Assembly: GCA_029571425.1 (NCBI GenBank)
Contig: JAKPSR010000134.1
Span: 1-11,573, forward strand
From: Spirochaetota bacterium
GTDB taxonomy: Bacteria; Spirochaetota; Spirochaetia; Treponematales; Treponemataceae
Direction: 5' to 3'
Length of the DNA: 11,573 nucleotides
This document shows positions 1 to 7,468 of the stretch, one piece after another (position 1 is the first letter of the stretch; each line of letters starts with the position of its first letter). The translations under genes were made by a program, and so were the position numbers. The notes under the pieces are model-generated. The model had not been told where the DNA came from, did no database searches, and saw only the letters and a list, made by a program, of their open reading frames with translations.

Positions 1-1244
1 TCCAGCCGGGAAGCACGTTCAAGCCGCTCTACTACTCGGCGGCGATCGACACGCGCAAATACACGGCGGCCTCCGTCATCAACGACACCCCGGTCGTCTT
101 CTACAACGAGGACGGGGTGCCCTACACCCCGCTCAATTTCAAGGGCGAGTGGCAGGGTACCGTGCTCCTCTGGAAGGCGCTCGCGAACTCGATGAACGTC
201 CCATCGGTGCGCATCCTCGACGGGATCGGCTTCGACGCCGCGATCGGGCGGGCCGCGAGCCTACTCGGCTTCCGCGACAAGGACCAGATCGACCGCACGT
301 TCCCGCGCGTGTACTCCCTCGGGCTCGGCGTCATCAGCGTCTCGCCGATCCAGATGGCCCGCGCGTACGCGACCTTCGCGAACCAGGGCCGCGAGGTCAC
401 CCCGATCGCGATCCGGTCGGTCGAGGACCGGAACGGCAAGACCATCCTCGACCCGGAGAAGGACCTTCGCCTCGAGCAGAAGAGGAAGGGAAGCGCGATC
501 CAAATCCTCACCCCGCAGAACGCCTACATCATGACCGAGCTCCTGCGGAACACGATCAGCGCGGGAACCCTTGGCTATGCATCCGATAACGAGCAGAAAT
601 TCACCTACAAGGATAAGTCGGGAAAGAAATTCGTCCTTCCCGCCGCGGGCAAGACGGGAACGACCCAAAACTGGGCCGACGCCTGGACGGTGGGGTTCAC
701 CCCCTACTACACGACGGCGGTGTGGTTCGGCTTCGACCGGCGCGGCCTTTCCCTCGGCCTCGACAACACCGGCGCGACGCTCGCGGGACCGGCGTGGGGC
801 GATTACATGGGCAGGATACACCAAGACCTGCCGTACCGCGACTTCGTCAAACCCCAGACCGGGTTGGTCACGGCGACGGTCTGCGCGAAGTCGGGCCTCC
901 TGCCGACGGACGCCTGCAACGACGGAACGGTAACCCTTATCTTCCTCGAGGGCACGCAGCCCACCGGTTACTGCGATTATCACGAGTCCGCCGGCGTCGT
1001 GAAGCGAATCGGGGTGGAGCGGCTTCAAAACCAGGGCCTAACGACGGGAGAGGCCCCGCCTTCGGTCGATTCCGGCAGCCTCTTAATCGACCCCACCCTA
1101 TTCGACGACCCGGAACCGACCGTGCCGCGAGAGAGTTTCGGGGATACAGGCGATGGCGCCGAAACCGAGCCCGCGACCCCGGCCCCGCCGGAGGGCCAGT
1201 CCACGGGCGAGTCCGACGGTTCGTACAACCCGTTGCTTGAATAG
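1..1244 (+). CDS. Class A penicillin-binding protein, C-terminal transpeptidase part (5' end outside window)
   Basis: Peptidoglycan synthase whose transpeptidase domain cross-links stem peptides in the periplasm. The reading frame is open from base 3, so the gene starts upstream and its glycosyltransferase domain and membrane anchor are not in view. All three active-site motifs are visible: the catalytic Ser of STFK at bases 12-23 (in QPGSTFKP), SMN at 189-197, and KTGT at 651-662. After the catalytic domain comes the Cys-containing motif common in PBP1A proteins (CAKSGLLPTDAC, then GTQPTGYCDYH; about bases 891-983). The protein ends in a Pro/Glu/Asp/Ser-rich, presumably disordered tail of about 50 residues. 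Some 413 residues are present, which fits the C-terminal half of an 800-900 residue class A PBP. The QPGS-STFK context and GTxPTxxC motif favour the PBP1A/MrcA type over class B enzymes. A ParB-like gene follows after 41 nt and is probably co-transcribed. Confidence 0.93.
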   Translation, partial: QPGSTFKPLYYSAAIDTRKYTAASVINDTPVVFYNEDGVPYTPLNFKGEWQGTVLLWKALANSMNVPSVRILDGIGFDAAIGRAASLLGFRDKDQIDRTFPRVYSLGLGVISVSPIQMARAYATFANQGREVTPIAIRSVEDRNGKTILDPEKDLRLEQKRKGSAIQILTPQNAYIMTELLRNTISAGTLGYASDNEQKFTYKDKSGKKFVLPAAGKTGTTQNWADAWTVGFTPYYTTAVWFGFDRRGLSLGLDNTGATLAGPAWGDYMGRIHQDLPYRDFVKPQTGLVTATVCAKSGLLPTDACNDGTVTLIFLEGTQPTGYCDYHESAGVVKRIGVERLQNQGLTTGEAPPSVDSGSLLIDPTLFDDPEPTVPRESFGDTGDGAETEPATPAPPEGQSTGESDGSYNPLLE

Positions 1245-1271
1245 GCGCCGCGAATTCACTATCGTTAGGAG

Positions 1272-1278
1272 AGGAGGT
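1272..1278 (+). promoter_or_regulatory. Ribosome binding site of the ParB-like gene
   Basis: A strong AGGAGGT lies 7 nt before the GTG at 1286. It fixes that GTG as the start codon of the ParB-like ORF and shows that the ORF is translated independently of the PBP upstream. Confidence 0.8.
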
Positions 1279-1285
1279 ACAAGCC

Positions 1286-1687
1286 GTGCAAATCGCCCTC
1301 GACGACATTAAGGTAAGACGCCGCGTGCGCCAGTCGACGCCCGAGATCGAGGCGCTGATGGACAGCATCAGGCGCTATGGCCTCCTCAATCCCATCACGG
1401 TCAATTCCAAATATGTCCTGATCGCGGGTCATCGCCGCCTTGAGGCCGCGCGACGCCTCGGGTGGAGGACGATCAACGCGATCGTCGTCGAAACCACTGA
1501 CAAGATCAGCGAGCTCGAGATCGAGATCGAGGAGAACACCCAACGATCCGACTTCACCGATCAGGAGCTGATGGCGGCCTACGCCCGCCTCGAGCGGATG
1601 CGAAACCCGAACATCCTCGTCAGGATATGGAGGGCGATCGTCGGCTTCTTCAAGGGACTGTTCGGCAGGAGCGGTACGCCGCGCTAG
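1286..1687 (+). CDS. Small ParB-fold protein with a C-terminal amphipathic helix
   Basis: 133 residues starting at GTG. Residues about 3-90 read as a ParB N-terminal (ParB/sulfiredoxin-fold) domain: a segment like ParB box I (IEALMDSIRRYGLLNPITV), then GHRRLEAARRLGW (GHRR at 48-51, matching the GERR motif of box II), then EENTQRSDFTDQE (ENTQR at 83-87, matching ENxQR). In ParB these motifs form the CTP-binding pocket. The central helix-turn-helix and C-terminal dimerisation domain of true ParB are missing. Instead, residues about 108-128 (NILVRIWRAIVGFFKGLFGR) form a strongly amphipathic helix. On a helical wheel R113, R116, G120, K123, G124 and G127 fall on one narrow face, and I, L, V, W and F fill the rest, as in membrane-targeting helices. 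There is no parA neighbour and I saw no parS site, so chromosome partition is unlikely. Its place directly behind a class A PBP suggests a membrane or cell-envelope role, which is inference. The ParB-fold assignment is firm; function is unknown. Confidence 0.85.
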   Translation: MQIALDDIKVRRRVRQSTPEIEALMDSIRRYGLLNPITVNSKYVLIAGHRRLEAARRLGWRTINAIVVETTDKISELEIEIEENTQRSDFTDQELMAAYARLERMRNPNILVRIWRAIVGFFKGLFGRSGTPR

Positions 1688-1747
1688 GCACGAAGAGCCA
1701 CGCCGCGGTAAACGTCCCGCGCCATGTGCGTGATTTTTCCCGCGCGC

Positions 1748-1784
1748 AAAAAAAGCCGGCCCATACGGCCGGCTTTCGTTTTTT
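1748..1784. terminator. Bidirectional intrinsic terminator between the PBP/ParB-like unit and tyrS
   Basis: A perfect 10-bp stem (AAAGCCGGCC at 1752-1761, GGCCGGCTTT at 1767-1776) with a 5-nt loop CATAC. Seven A at 1748-1754 precede it and six T at 1779-1784 follow it, so both strands read as stem plus U-tract. It can terminate the rightward ParB-like unit and the leftward tyrS message, whose stop is 10 bp from its edge. Confidence 0.92.
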
Positions 1785-1793
1785 ATCCCGCGT

Positions 1794-3014
1794 TTACCCC
1801 GCGACGACGCGGACGAATTTTTTCTTTCCGGCGCGGAGGACGATCTCTCCCGAGGCGTCGAGATCGGCAACGCCGACGACGGCCTTAACGTCGCCGACCT
1901 GACGGTCACCGATCGCCGCGCCACCCTGCTCGACGAGCCGCCGAGCCTCGCTCTTCGTGGCGGCGAGCCCCGCCTCGAAGAATAGGTCGAGGACGCCGAT
2001 CCCCGCCTCGAGCCTCGCGCGCTCGATCGACACGGTCGGCATGGAGGAACGGTCGCCACCGCCGCCGAACGCGGCGCGCGCGCCCGCGAGCGCCTTGTCG
2101 GCCTCGTCCTTCCCGTGGATCAGGGCGGTGACCTCCCAGGCCAGCCGCTCCTTCGCCTTGTTCACGTCGCCGCCCGCGAGGGCGTCGACCTCGGCGACCG
2201 GGAGGAAGGTGAAGAGAAGCATGAACTTGCGGACGTCCGCGTCGCTGACGTTCCGCCAGTACTGGAAGAAATCGTAAGGGGTCGTGACCGCGGGATCGAG
2301 GAAGAGCGCGCCCTTCTCGGTCTTGCCCATCTTCTTCCCGTCCGATGTGGTGACGAGTGGGAAGGTCAGCCCGTAAGCCTCGCGGCCGGCGACGCGCCTG
2401 ATCAGCTCGATCCCGGCGACGATGTTCCCCCACTGGTCGTCCCCGCCGATCTGCAGGGCGGCTCCGTGCCGCTCGTTCAGCTTCAGGAAGTCGTAGCTCT
2501 GGAGAAGCTGGTAGTTAAACTCGACGAAGCTCAGCCCCGTCTCCATGCGCTTTCTGTACGCCTCGAAGGTAAGCATGCGGTTAACGGAGAAGTGCGAGCC
2601 TATGTCGCGAAGGAAGTCGATGTAGTTGAGGTCCGCGAGCCAGTCCTTGTTGTTCTCGCTAAGGGCCGTCTTCCCGTCAAAGCCGATGAAGCGGTCGAGC
2701 TGGGAGCGGATCGAGGCGGCGTTCGCGTCGATCTGGTCATAGGCGATCATCTTGCGCATCTCGGTCTTTCCCGAGGGGTCGCCGATGCGGGCGGTACCGC
2801 CCCCGACCAAGGCTATCCCGCGGTGCCCCGCGTCGCGGAGGTGCCGGAGGGCGAAGGCGGGAAGCATGTGCCCGATGTGGAGACTCGGCCCCGTGGGGTC
2901 GAAGCCGACGTAGAAGGTCACGGGGCCTTGGTCCATCAGCCGCGAGAGAGCCTCGACGTCGGTGCACTGCTGGAAAAAACCGCGCTCCTTAAGCGTTTCA
3001 AGTGCCTTGTTCAT
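1794..3014 (-). CDS. tyrS: Tyrosyl-tRNA synthetase
   Basis: Class I aminoacyl-tRNA synthetase that charges tRNA-Tyr with tyrosine in the cytoplasm. The 406-residue product has the bacterial layout. Tyrosine pocket and HIGH motif: FYVGFDPTGPSLHIGH, HIGH at 46-49. GGGTARIGDPSGK at 71-83. QxGGDDQWGN at 188-197. The KMSKS-type loop is KMGKT at 228-232. A C-terminal S4-type RNA-binding domain covers about residues 331-406 (ERARLEAG, KSEARRLVEQGGAAIGD). I chose the ATG at 3014 because MNKALETLKERGF matches the usual N-terminus. A GTG 13 codons upstream (3053) is in frame but has no clear ribosome binding site and overlaps likely promoter sequence. A weak AGGTAG (minus strand, 3030-3025) precedes the ATG. 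It diverges from nadE and ends at a shared bidirectional terminator. Confidence 0.97.
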   Translation of the reverse strand: MNKALETLKERGFFQQCTDVEALSRLMDQGPVTFYVGFDPTGPSLHIGHMLPAFALRHLRDAGHRGIALVGGGTARIGDPSGKTEMRKMIAYDQIDANAASIRSQLDRFIGFDGKTALSENNKDWLADLNYIDFLRDIGSHFSVNRMLTFEAYRKRMETGLSFVEFNYQLLQSYDFLKLNERHGAALQIGGDDQWGNIVAGIELIRRVAGREAYGLTFPLVTTSDGKKMGKTEKGALFLDPAVTTPYDFFQYWRNVSDADVRKFMLLFTFLPVAEVDALAGGDVNKAKERLAWEVTALIHGKDEADKALAGARAAFGGGGDRSSMPTVSIERARLEAGIGVLDLFFEAGLAATKSEARRLVEQGGAAIGDRQVGDVKAVVGVADLDASGEIVLRAGKKKFVRVVAG

Positions 3015-3024
3015 GCGAAAGACT

Positions 3025-3089
3025 CTACCTAATTTTCGATTTCTTGTATACACTGGTCAAGTAGGAAAAATCTGTAGGAGGAACGTCCC
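3025..3089. promoter_or_regulatory. Divergent promoter region between tyrS and nadE
   Basis: This AT-richer gap must carry start signals for both genes. For tyrS (minus strand) TTGACC at 3060-3055 is a 5/6 match to a -35 box, but its partner at 17 bp, GAAAAT (3037-3032), is weak and would leave a very short leader. TATACA at 3050-3045 is an alternative -10. For nadE I see no convincing -35/-10 pair, but a good Shine-Dalgarno sequence, TAGGAGGA at 3075-3082, lies 7 nt before its ATG at 3090. The assignment as a promoter region is positional; exact boxes are uncertain. Confidence 0.4.
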
Positions 3090-5123
3090 ATGACGCAGGG
3101 TTTCTTCCGGGTCGCCGCGGCGACCCCCGCGTGCTCCGTCGCCGACTGCCGCTCGAACGCGGCCTCCATCGTCTCCCTCGCGCACGAGGCCGCCAAGGCC
3201 GGGGTAGCGCTCGCCGTGTTCCCGGAGCTTTCGGTCACCGGTTATACCTGCGGCGACCTCTTCGCCCAGGAGATCCTCGCGCGCTCCGCCCGCGAGGCGG
3301 TGCTCTCCATAGCGGAAGAGACCCGATCTCTCGCGATCACCCTCGTCGTCGGCTTCCCATTCTCATGGCGGAACCGCCGCTACAACTGCGCCGCCGTCGT
3401 CTCGGGCGGGGCCGTGCGCGGCATCGTCCCGAAAACGCACATACCGAACTACGGGGAGTTCTACGAGCTTCGCCATTTCGCCCCCGCTCCCGTCGGGATC
3501 GAGGATATCCCCGCGCGCGCCTTCGCCTCGTATCCCGTTCCCTTCGGGACCGACCTCGTCTTCGCGGACGAGAAGACGCCTGAGCTTGCCTTCGCCTGCG
3601 AGATATGCGAGGACCTGTGGGTCCCGACACCGCCCTCGTCGCGCCACGCGGCGGCCGGCGCGCTCGTAATCGCGAACCTTTCCGCGAGCGACGAGCTCGT
3701 CGGGAAGGCGGCGTACCGCCGCTCGCTGGTCGCGGGCCAATCGGCGCGCGCGATCGCGGCGTACGTCTACGCGGACGCGGGCCCCGGCGAGTCGACGACC
3801 GACCTCGTGTTCTCCGGCCACGACCTCGTCGGCGAGTACGGGACCATCCTCGCCGAAAGTCCCCTCTTCTCGCCCGGGCTCACCGTCGCCGACGTCGACG
3901 TCTCGCGGCTCCTTCAGGAGCGGCGGCGGATGAACACCTTCCCCGCGGGCGCGGAAGGCGCGCGGACGCACCGCGTCGTGTCCTTCCCGCTCGACAGGTC
4001 CGCCGAGCCCTCCTCTCCCGACCGCCTCGCGCGCGCGATCGATCCCCTTCCCTTCGTCCCCTCGGGATCTGACGAACTCGGCAGGCGCTGCGAGGAGGTC
4101 TTCTCGATCCAGGCGGCCGGACTCGCGAAACGTCTCGCGCACGTCGGCTCCCGGTCCGTCGTTCTCGGCGTGTCCGGCGGTCTCGACTCCACCCTCGCCC
4201 TACTTGTCGCGGCCCGCGCCTTCGATTCCCTCGGCATCGATCGCTCCGGCATCCTGGCGATCACGATGCCCGGTTTTGGCACCACCCAGCGCACGAAAGG
4301 GAACGCCCTCAAGCTCCCGCGCCTCCTCGGCGCGACGGTCGAGGAGATCCGCATCCACAAGTCAGTTCGTCAGCATTTCTCCGACATCGGCCACAACCCC
4401 GAGCTCCTCGACATCACCTACGAGAACGCGCAGGCGCGCGAGCGCACGCAGATACTGATGGACCGGGCGAATCAGGCGCGCGCCATCGTCGTCGGCACCG
4501 GAGACCTTTCCGAGCTTGCCCTCGGCTGGGCGACCTACAACGGGGACCACATGTCGATGTACGCGGTGAACACGTCGGTACCGAAAACGCTCGTGCGCCA
4601 CCTCGTCTCGTACTGCGCGAATAGCCCGGAGGCTTTCGTCGCGGACGAGGCCGAGCGGCGGCAATTCTCCTCCGTGCTTTCGTCGATCCTGGACACGCCG
4701 GTAAGCCCGGAGCTTCTGCCGTGCGAGGATGGGAAGATATCCCAGCGCACGGAGCACATCGTCGGGCCCTATGAGCTGCACGACTTCTTCCTGTATTACA
4801 CGGTCAGATGGGGGTTCTCGCCGGCGCGCGTGTTTTTCCTCGCGCAGCGTGCCTTCACGCCGCGCGCTTTCGCGCCGAACGATCCCGAGTCGGGCGACCT
4901 TAGGTCGGGCGACCTCAGGTCGCGGGCCCAATACGGCAAAGACGAGATATTGAAATGGATGAAGGTGTTCTACCCGCGGTTCTTCGCCCAGCAGTTCAAG
5001 CGATCCTGCCTCCCAGACGGGCCCAAGGTCGGAAGCGTGACCTTGTCGCCCCGCGGGGACTGGCGCATGCCGAGCGACGCGTCCGCCGCGCTCTGGCTCG
5101 CCGAGCTCGCTTCGCTCTCTTAG
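3090..5123 (+). CDS. nadE: Glutamine-dependent NAD+ synthetase
   Basis: Last step of NAD synthesis: deamido-NAD + ATP + glutamine gives NAD + AMP + PPi + glutamate. The 677-residue, two-domain enzyme is close in length to the M. tuberculosis type (about 680). The N-terminal nitrilase-like glutaminase domain (about 1-290) carries the Glu-Lys-Cys triad: E46 in FPELSVTGYTC, K115 in VPKTHIPNYGEFYE, C173 in EICEDLWVP. Ammonia made there passes to the C-terminal synthetase domain (about 325-677). That domain has the ATP-pyrophosphatase loop SGGLDST at 362-368, MPGFGTT at 393-399, GTGDLSELALGW at 469-480 and YNGDHMSMYAVN at 483-494. The start is supported by TAGGAGGA 7 nt upstream. A 15-bp tandem duplication at 4890-4919 adds SGDLRSGDLR near residue 601. 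It is transcribed away from tyrS and ends 15 bp from the stop of the convergent aldo/keto reductase gene, with no T-rich terminator between them. Confidence 0.96.
   Translation: MTQGFFRVAAATPACSVADCRSNAASIVSLAHEAAKAGVALAVFPELSVTGYTCGDLFAQEILARSAREAVLSIAEETRSLAITLVVGFPFSWRNRRYNCAAVVSGGAVRGIVPKTHIPNYGEFYELRHFAPAPVGIEDIPARAFASYPVPFGTDLVFADEKTPELAFACEICEDLWVPTPPSSRHAAAGALVIANLSASDELVGKAAYRRSLVAGQSARAIAAYVYADAGPGESTTDLVFSGHDLVGEYGTILAESPLFSPGLTVADVDVSRLLQERRRMNTFPAGAEGARTHRVVSFPLDRSAEPSSPDRLARAIDPLPFVPSGSDELGRRCEEVFSIQAAGLAKRLAHVGSRSVVLGVSGGLDSTLALLVAARAFDSLGIDRSGILAITMPGFGTTQRTKGNALKLPRLLGATVEEIRIHKSVRQHFSDIGHNPELLDITYENAQARERTQILMDRANQARAIVVGTGDLSELALGWATYNGDHMSMYAVNTSVPKTLVRHLVSYCANSPEAFVADEAERRQFSSVLSSILDTPVSPELLPCEDGKISQRTEHIVGPYELHDFFLYYTVRWGFSPARVFFLAQRAFTPRAFAPNDPESGDLRSGDLRSRAQYGKDEILKWMKVFYPRFFAQQFKRSCLPDGPKVGSVTLSPRGDWRMPSDASAALWLAELASLS
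4890..4919 (+). repeat. In-frame 15-bp tandem duplication inside nadE
   Basis: Two adjacent copies of TCGGGCGACCTNAGG (4890-4904 and 4905-4919) differ at one base (T or C). Each encodes S-G-D-L-R. Each copy plus the following TCG also forms a 6-bp inverted repeat, CGACCT/AGGTCG, with a single-base centre. It falls in a surface-like segment of the synthetase domain and keeps the frame. Confidence 0.85.
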
Positions 5124-5138
5124 TCGTCTCGATCCGCG

Positions 5139-6284
5139 TCAGCGGCGATCGCGATCGCCGCGCCTAAACCCTACGCCAAATCGACGGCGTCCGCGCGACG
5201 CCGGTTCCTCGGTTTTCCGCGCGGGCAGGGCCGTGGTGGACGATTCCCGCTTCGCGCGTTCCCGATCATACTCCGCCGCGAAAGCTCGGTAGTCGGCAAG
5301 ATGGGCGGGCAAGGTCTCGTAGGGCTTTAGCCCATACGGACAGCGACGCTCGCACGAGCCGCACCGGGTGCAATTCCCGATTCGCTCCATTAGATCACGC
5401 CACTCACCCGTGAGCCATTGGTCGCTCGGCGACCGGCGAAGGAGCTGGCTCATGCGGTTCGCGTTATGGATCGGTATCTGCGCCGGGCACGGAAGGCAGT
5501 ACCCGCAACCTCGGCAAAAACTCCCGGCGAGCTCGCGCCGGTCCGTCTCGATCGCGGCAAGCACATCGGCGTCGAGCTCGCGCGGTTTCCTCTCGAGGGC
5601 GACGAACTCGCGAAGCTCCGAGCGGCGCTGAATCCCCCAAATGGGCACGACGTGCTCGAATTGCCGCATCCAGGCGTGGGCCGCCGCGGCGTTGGTGATG
5701 AGCCCGCCGGCGAGTGGCTTCATCGCGATGAAGCCGACCGCCTTCTCCTCGGCGAAGGACACAAGAAGCCGATCCGACTCGTCGGCGAGGTACGAGAAAG
5801 GATACTGAAGCGTTTGATAGAGCCCGGAAACGACGGCGGTCTCCGCGAGGCGGCGCGCGTGGTTGGTTATGCCGAAGGCGCGGATCTTCCCCGCCTCGCG
5901 CGCCTTGACGAGCTCGTCGTATATCCCATCGGGCCCGCCGGGCGCCGGCACGAACGAGGGATTGTGTAGTTGATAGAGGTCGACGTAGTCCGTGCGCAGG
6001 GTTCTGAGACTCGTCTCAAGATCGCGGACGAGTTCCTCGCCCGTGCGTGCGGCGGACTTCGTCGCGACGAAAACGTCGTGCCTAATCCCCTCGAGCGCGA
6101 GCGCGAGCTTATCCTCGCTGTCGGAATAGGACCGCGCGGTATCGTAAAAATTGATTCCCGCGTCGTACGCCGCCCGGATAAGGGCTACGGCCTCGCGCGT
6201 GTCCGTCACTCGCTGGATCGGGAGGGCGCCGAAGGCGACGCGAGAGACCATGAAGCCGGTTTCGCCGAGGCGAACGTACTCCAC
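5139..6284 (-). CDS. Aldo/keto reductase with C-terminal [4Fe-4S] ferredoxin-like domain
   Basis: 381 residues. The N-terminal TIM-barrel (about 1-250) has the aldo/keto reductase tetrad D48, Y53, K76 and H107 (in NFYDTARSYSDSE, FVATKSA and DLYQLHN). It should bind NAD(P)H and reduce a carbonyl; the substrate cannot be read from sequence. The C-terminal part (about 255-330) has two cysteine groups: C257-x2-C260-x2-C263-x2-C266-P and C305-x2-C308-x2-C311-x3-C315-P. The second is a classical [4Fe-4S] motif and the first is a variant. This layout is known in the oxidoreductase group often annotated as aldo/keto reductase with a 4Fe-4S ferredoxin domain, which suggests electron exchange beyond simple NADPH chemistry. 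The last 40 residues are Arg-rich and poorly conserved in appearance. The GTG start lies one base after the stop of the upstream ROK gene, so the two are almost certainly translationally coupled. Confidence 0.92.
   Translation of the reverse strand: MEYVRLGETGFMVSRVAFGALPIQRVTDTREAVALIRAAYDAGINFYDTARSYSDSEDKLALALEGIRHDVFVATKSAARTGEELVRDLETSLRTLRTDYVDLYQLHNPSFVPAPGGPDGIYDELVKAREAGKIRAFGITNHARRLAETAVVSGLYQTLQYPFSYLADESDRLLVSFAEEKAVGFIAMKPLAGGLITNAAAAHAWMRQFEHVVPIWGIQRRSELREFVALERKPRELDADVLAAIETDRRELAGSFCRGCGYCLPCPAQIPIHNANRMSQLLRRSPSDQWLTGEWRDLMERIGNCTRCGSCERRCPYGLKPYETLPAHLADYRAFAAEYDRERAKRESSTTALPARKTEEPASRGRRRFGVGFRRGDRDRR
5142..5161. repeat. Perfect 20-bp palindrome at the nadE/aldo-keto reductase convergence
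   Basis: GCGGCGATCG followed by its exact reverse complement, containing two overlapping GCGATCGC octamers and two GATC sites. It lies within the last codons of the reductase gene (encoding G-D-R-D-R-R, then stop) and 18 bp beyond the nadE stop. It may fold as a hairpin in the nadE 3' end, but it has no U-tract on either side, so it is not a standard intrinsic terminator. Confidence 0.8.
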
Positions 6285-6285
6285 C

Positions 6286-7455
6286 CTACCGTCCCTTGCG
6301 CCCTAGTATCTGCTCGTAGAGGTCGTAGCCGACGACTTCCTGGAACCGGTCAGCGATGTCGGGGACCGCGAAAAGCTTCTCGACGAAAAGCCCGGCCGCG
6401 CCGATGGACACCGATTGCTTGCCGTACTTGGAGAACTCGATGACGAAGGTGCGGTCAAGGTCGTATATCCAGTTCCCGACGATCGCCTGCTCCATGCATT
6501 CCTTGAGGTTCTCCGGGTATTGGGCGAGGTCGCCGGCGAAGACGATCTTGGTGAAATCGACGCAGTTGACGAGGAAGGCGAGATTCTCGGTGAGCTCGCG
6601 ATAGACTCGGCGAAGCAGGGGCCGGTTCTCGGGCAGCGTCGAGAGTTCCTCGTACGGTATCTTGAACTGCCTCGGCGCCTTACCGGCGAGGACGCTGCGG
6701 AACTCGCCGGCGGTGAAATGGTCTCCGTGCAGGACGCGGTTCCGCACCACGAGCCCGAGCCCTATCGCGAGCCCGGTGCCCTTGTCGGTGCCTCGGTGAA
6801 GGTCGCGGAATTCCCCGAGGACGGAGATGAAGTTGCGCTCGCGCCCCTCGCGCTGGAAGGCGATCTCGGCCCAGCAGCAGCAGTTCGCGTCGTTCTCTAT
6901 GAAGACCGGCACGTCGCAGCCGAGCTCGACCTCCTCTCGGAGGCACGCGGGCTCGAGTATCTTAAACGGGTTGGATCGGATGACCGTGCCGGTGTAGGGA
7001 TCGACGATCCCGGGAATGCCGACGCCGACCCCAAGCAGGAAGAGTCCGCTTGCGTCTATGAAACGCCGCGCCTCGTCGACGATCGAGAGGATGATACCCC
7101 CGAGCCCGTCGCGCCGTCCGTGGCTGACGCCCTCGAACGAGTGTATCACGTCGCCCGCGATGGTGGTGACCACCACGGAGTGGCGCGAGTCCTGGAGCTC
7201 GATCCCGACTACCACCCCGATATCCTGGTTGATCTCGAGGTTGATCTGCCGGCGCCCGACCCCGCTCTGCTCCGTGTTCTTCCCCGTCGTGACGACGAGC
7301 CCGCGGTCCATGATGACCTGCATGATCTTCGTCACGGTGGAGCGGTCGAGGTCGAGCATCTCGGCGACCTTGATCCGGCTGATGCTGGGGTTCAGCCAGA
7401 TCGTCCGGAGGATGCGGGAGGTATTTATGCTGTGAAGCCTATTGCTGTCCGCCAT
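6286..7455 (-). CDS. ROK-family transcriptional regulator (N-terminal winged helix plus sugar-kinase-like domain)
   Basis: 389 residues. Residues about 5-60 form a winged helix-turn-helix (SRIKVAEMLDLDRSTVTKIMQVIMDRGLV), as in NagC/Mlc/XylR-type ROK repressors. Residues about 78-389 are the ROK (ASKHA) domain: phosphate-loop strand VVGIELQDSRHSVVV, then GVGVGIPGIVDPYTG, then FIENDANCCCWAE with the Asp (D189) that is catalytic in ROK sugar kinases. The conserved zinc motif after HGxxxxAGE (usually CxCGxxGCxE) is absent: after HGDHFTAGEF (243-252) the sequence runs on without the cysteine cluster. Ligand recognition is therefore probably altered. The gene starts 13 nt after glyS and ends 1 nt before the aldo/keto reductase gene. 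It may regulate that reductase or its own operon, which is inference. A sugar ligand is likely from the family but cannot be named. Confidence 0.9.
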   Translation of the reverse strand: MADSNRLHSINTSRILRTIWLNPSISRIKVAEMLDLDRSTVTKIMQVIMDRGLVVTTGKNTEQSGVGRRQINLEINQDIGVVVGIELQDSRHSVVVTTIAGDVIHSFEGVSHGRRDGLGGIILSIVDEARRFIDASGLFLLGVGVGIPGIVDPYTGTVIRSNPFKILEPACLREEVELGCDVPVFIENDANCCCWAEIAFQREGRERNFISVLGEFRDLHRGTDKGTGLAIGLGLVVRNRVLHGDHFTAGEFRSVLAGKAPRQFKIPYEELSTLPENRPLLRRVYRELTENLAFLVNCVDFTKIVFAGDLAQYPENLKECMEQAIVGNWIYDLDRTFVIEFSKYGKQSVSIGAAGLFVEKLFAVPDIADRFQEVVGYDLYEQILGRKGR

Positions 7456-7468
7456 CCCGCGACCGGCG

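Noticed and set aside
1286..1687. A chromosome or plasmid partition locus
   Set aside because: The ParB-like protein lacks the DNA-binding domain, there is no parA next to it, and I saw no parS-like palindrome.
2115..3032. Plus-strand open frame of 305 codons opposite tyrS
   Set aside because: tyrS on the other strand has every family motif; this frame has only biased composition.
3015..3053. Upstream GTG extension of tyrS by 13 residues
   Set aside because: The extra residues do not resemble tyrosyl-tRNA synthetase N-termini and would place coding sequence over the likely promoter.
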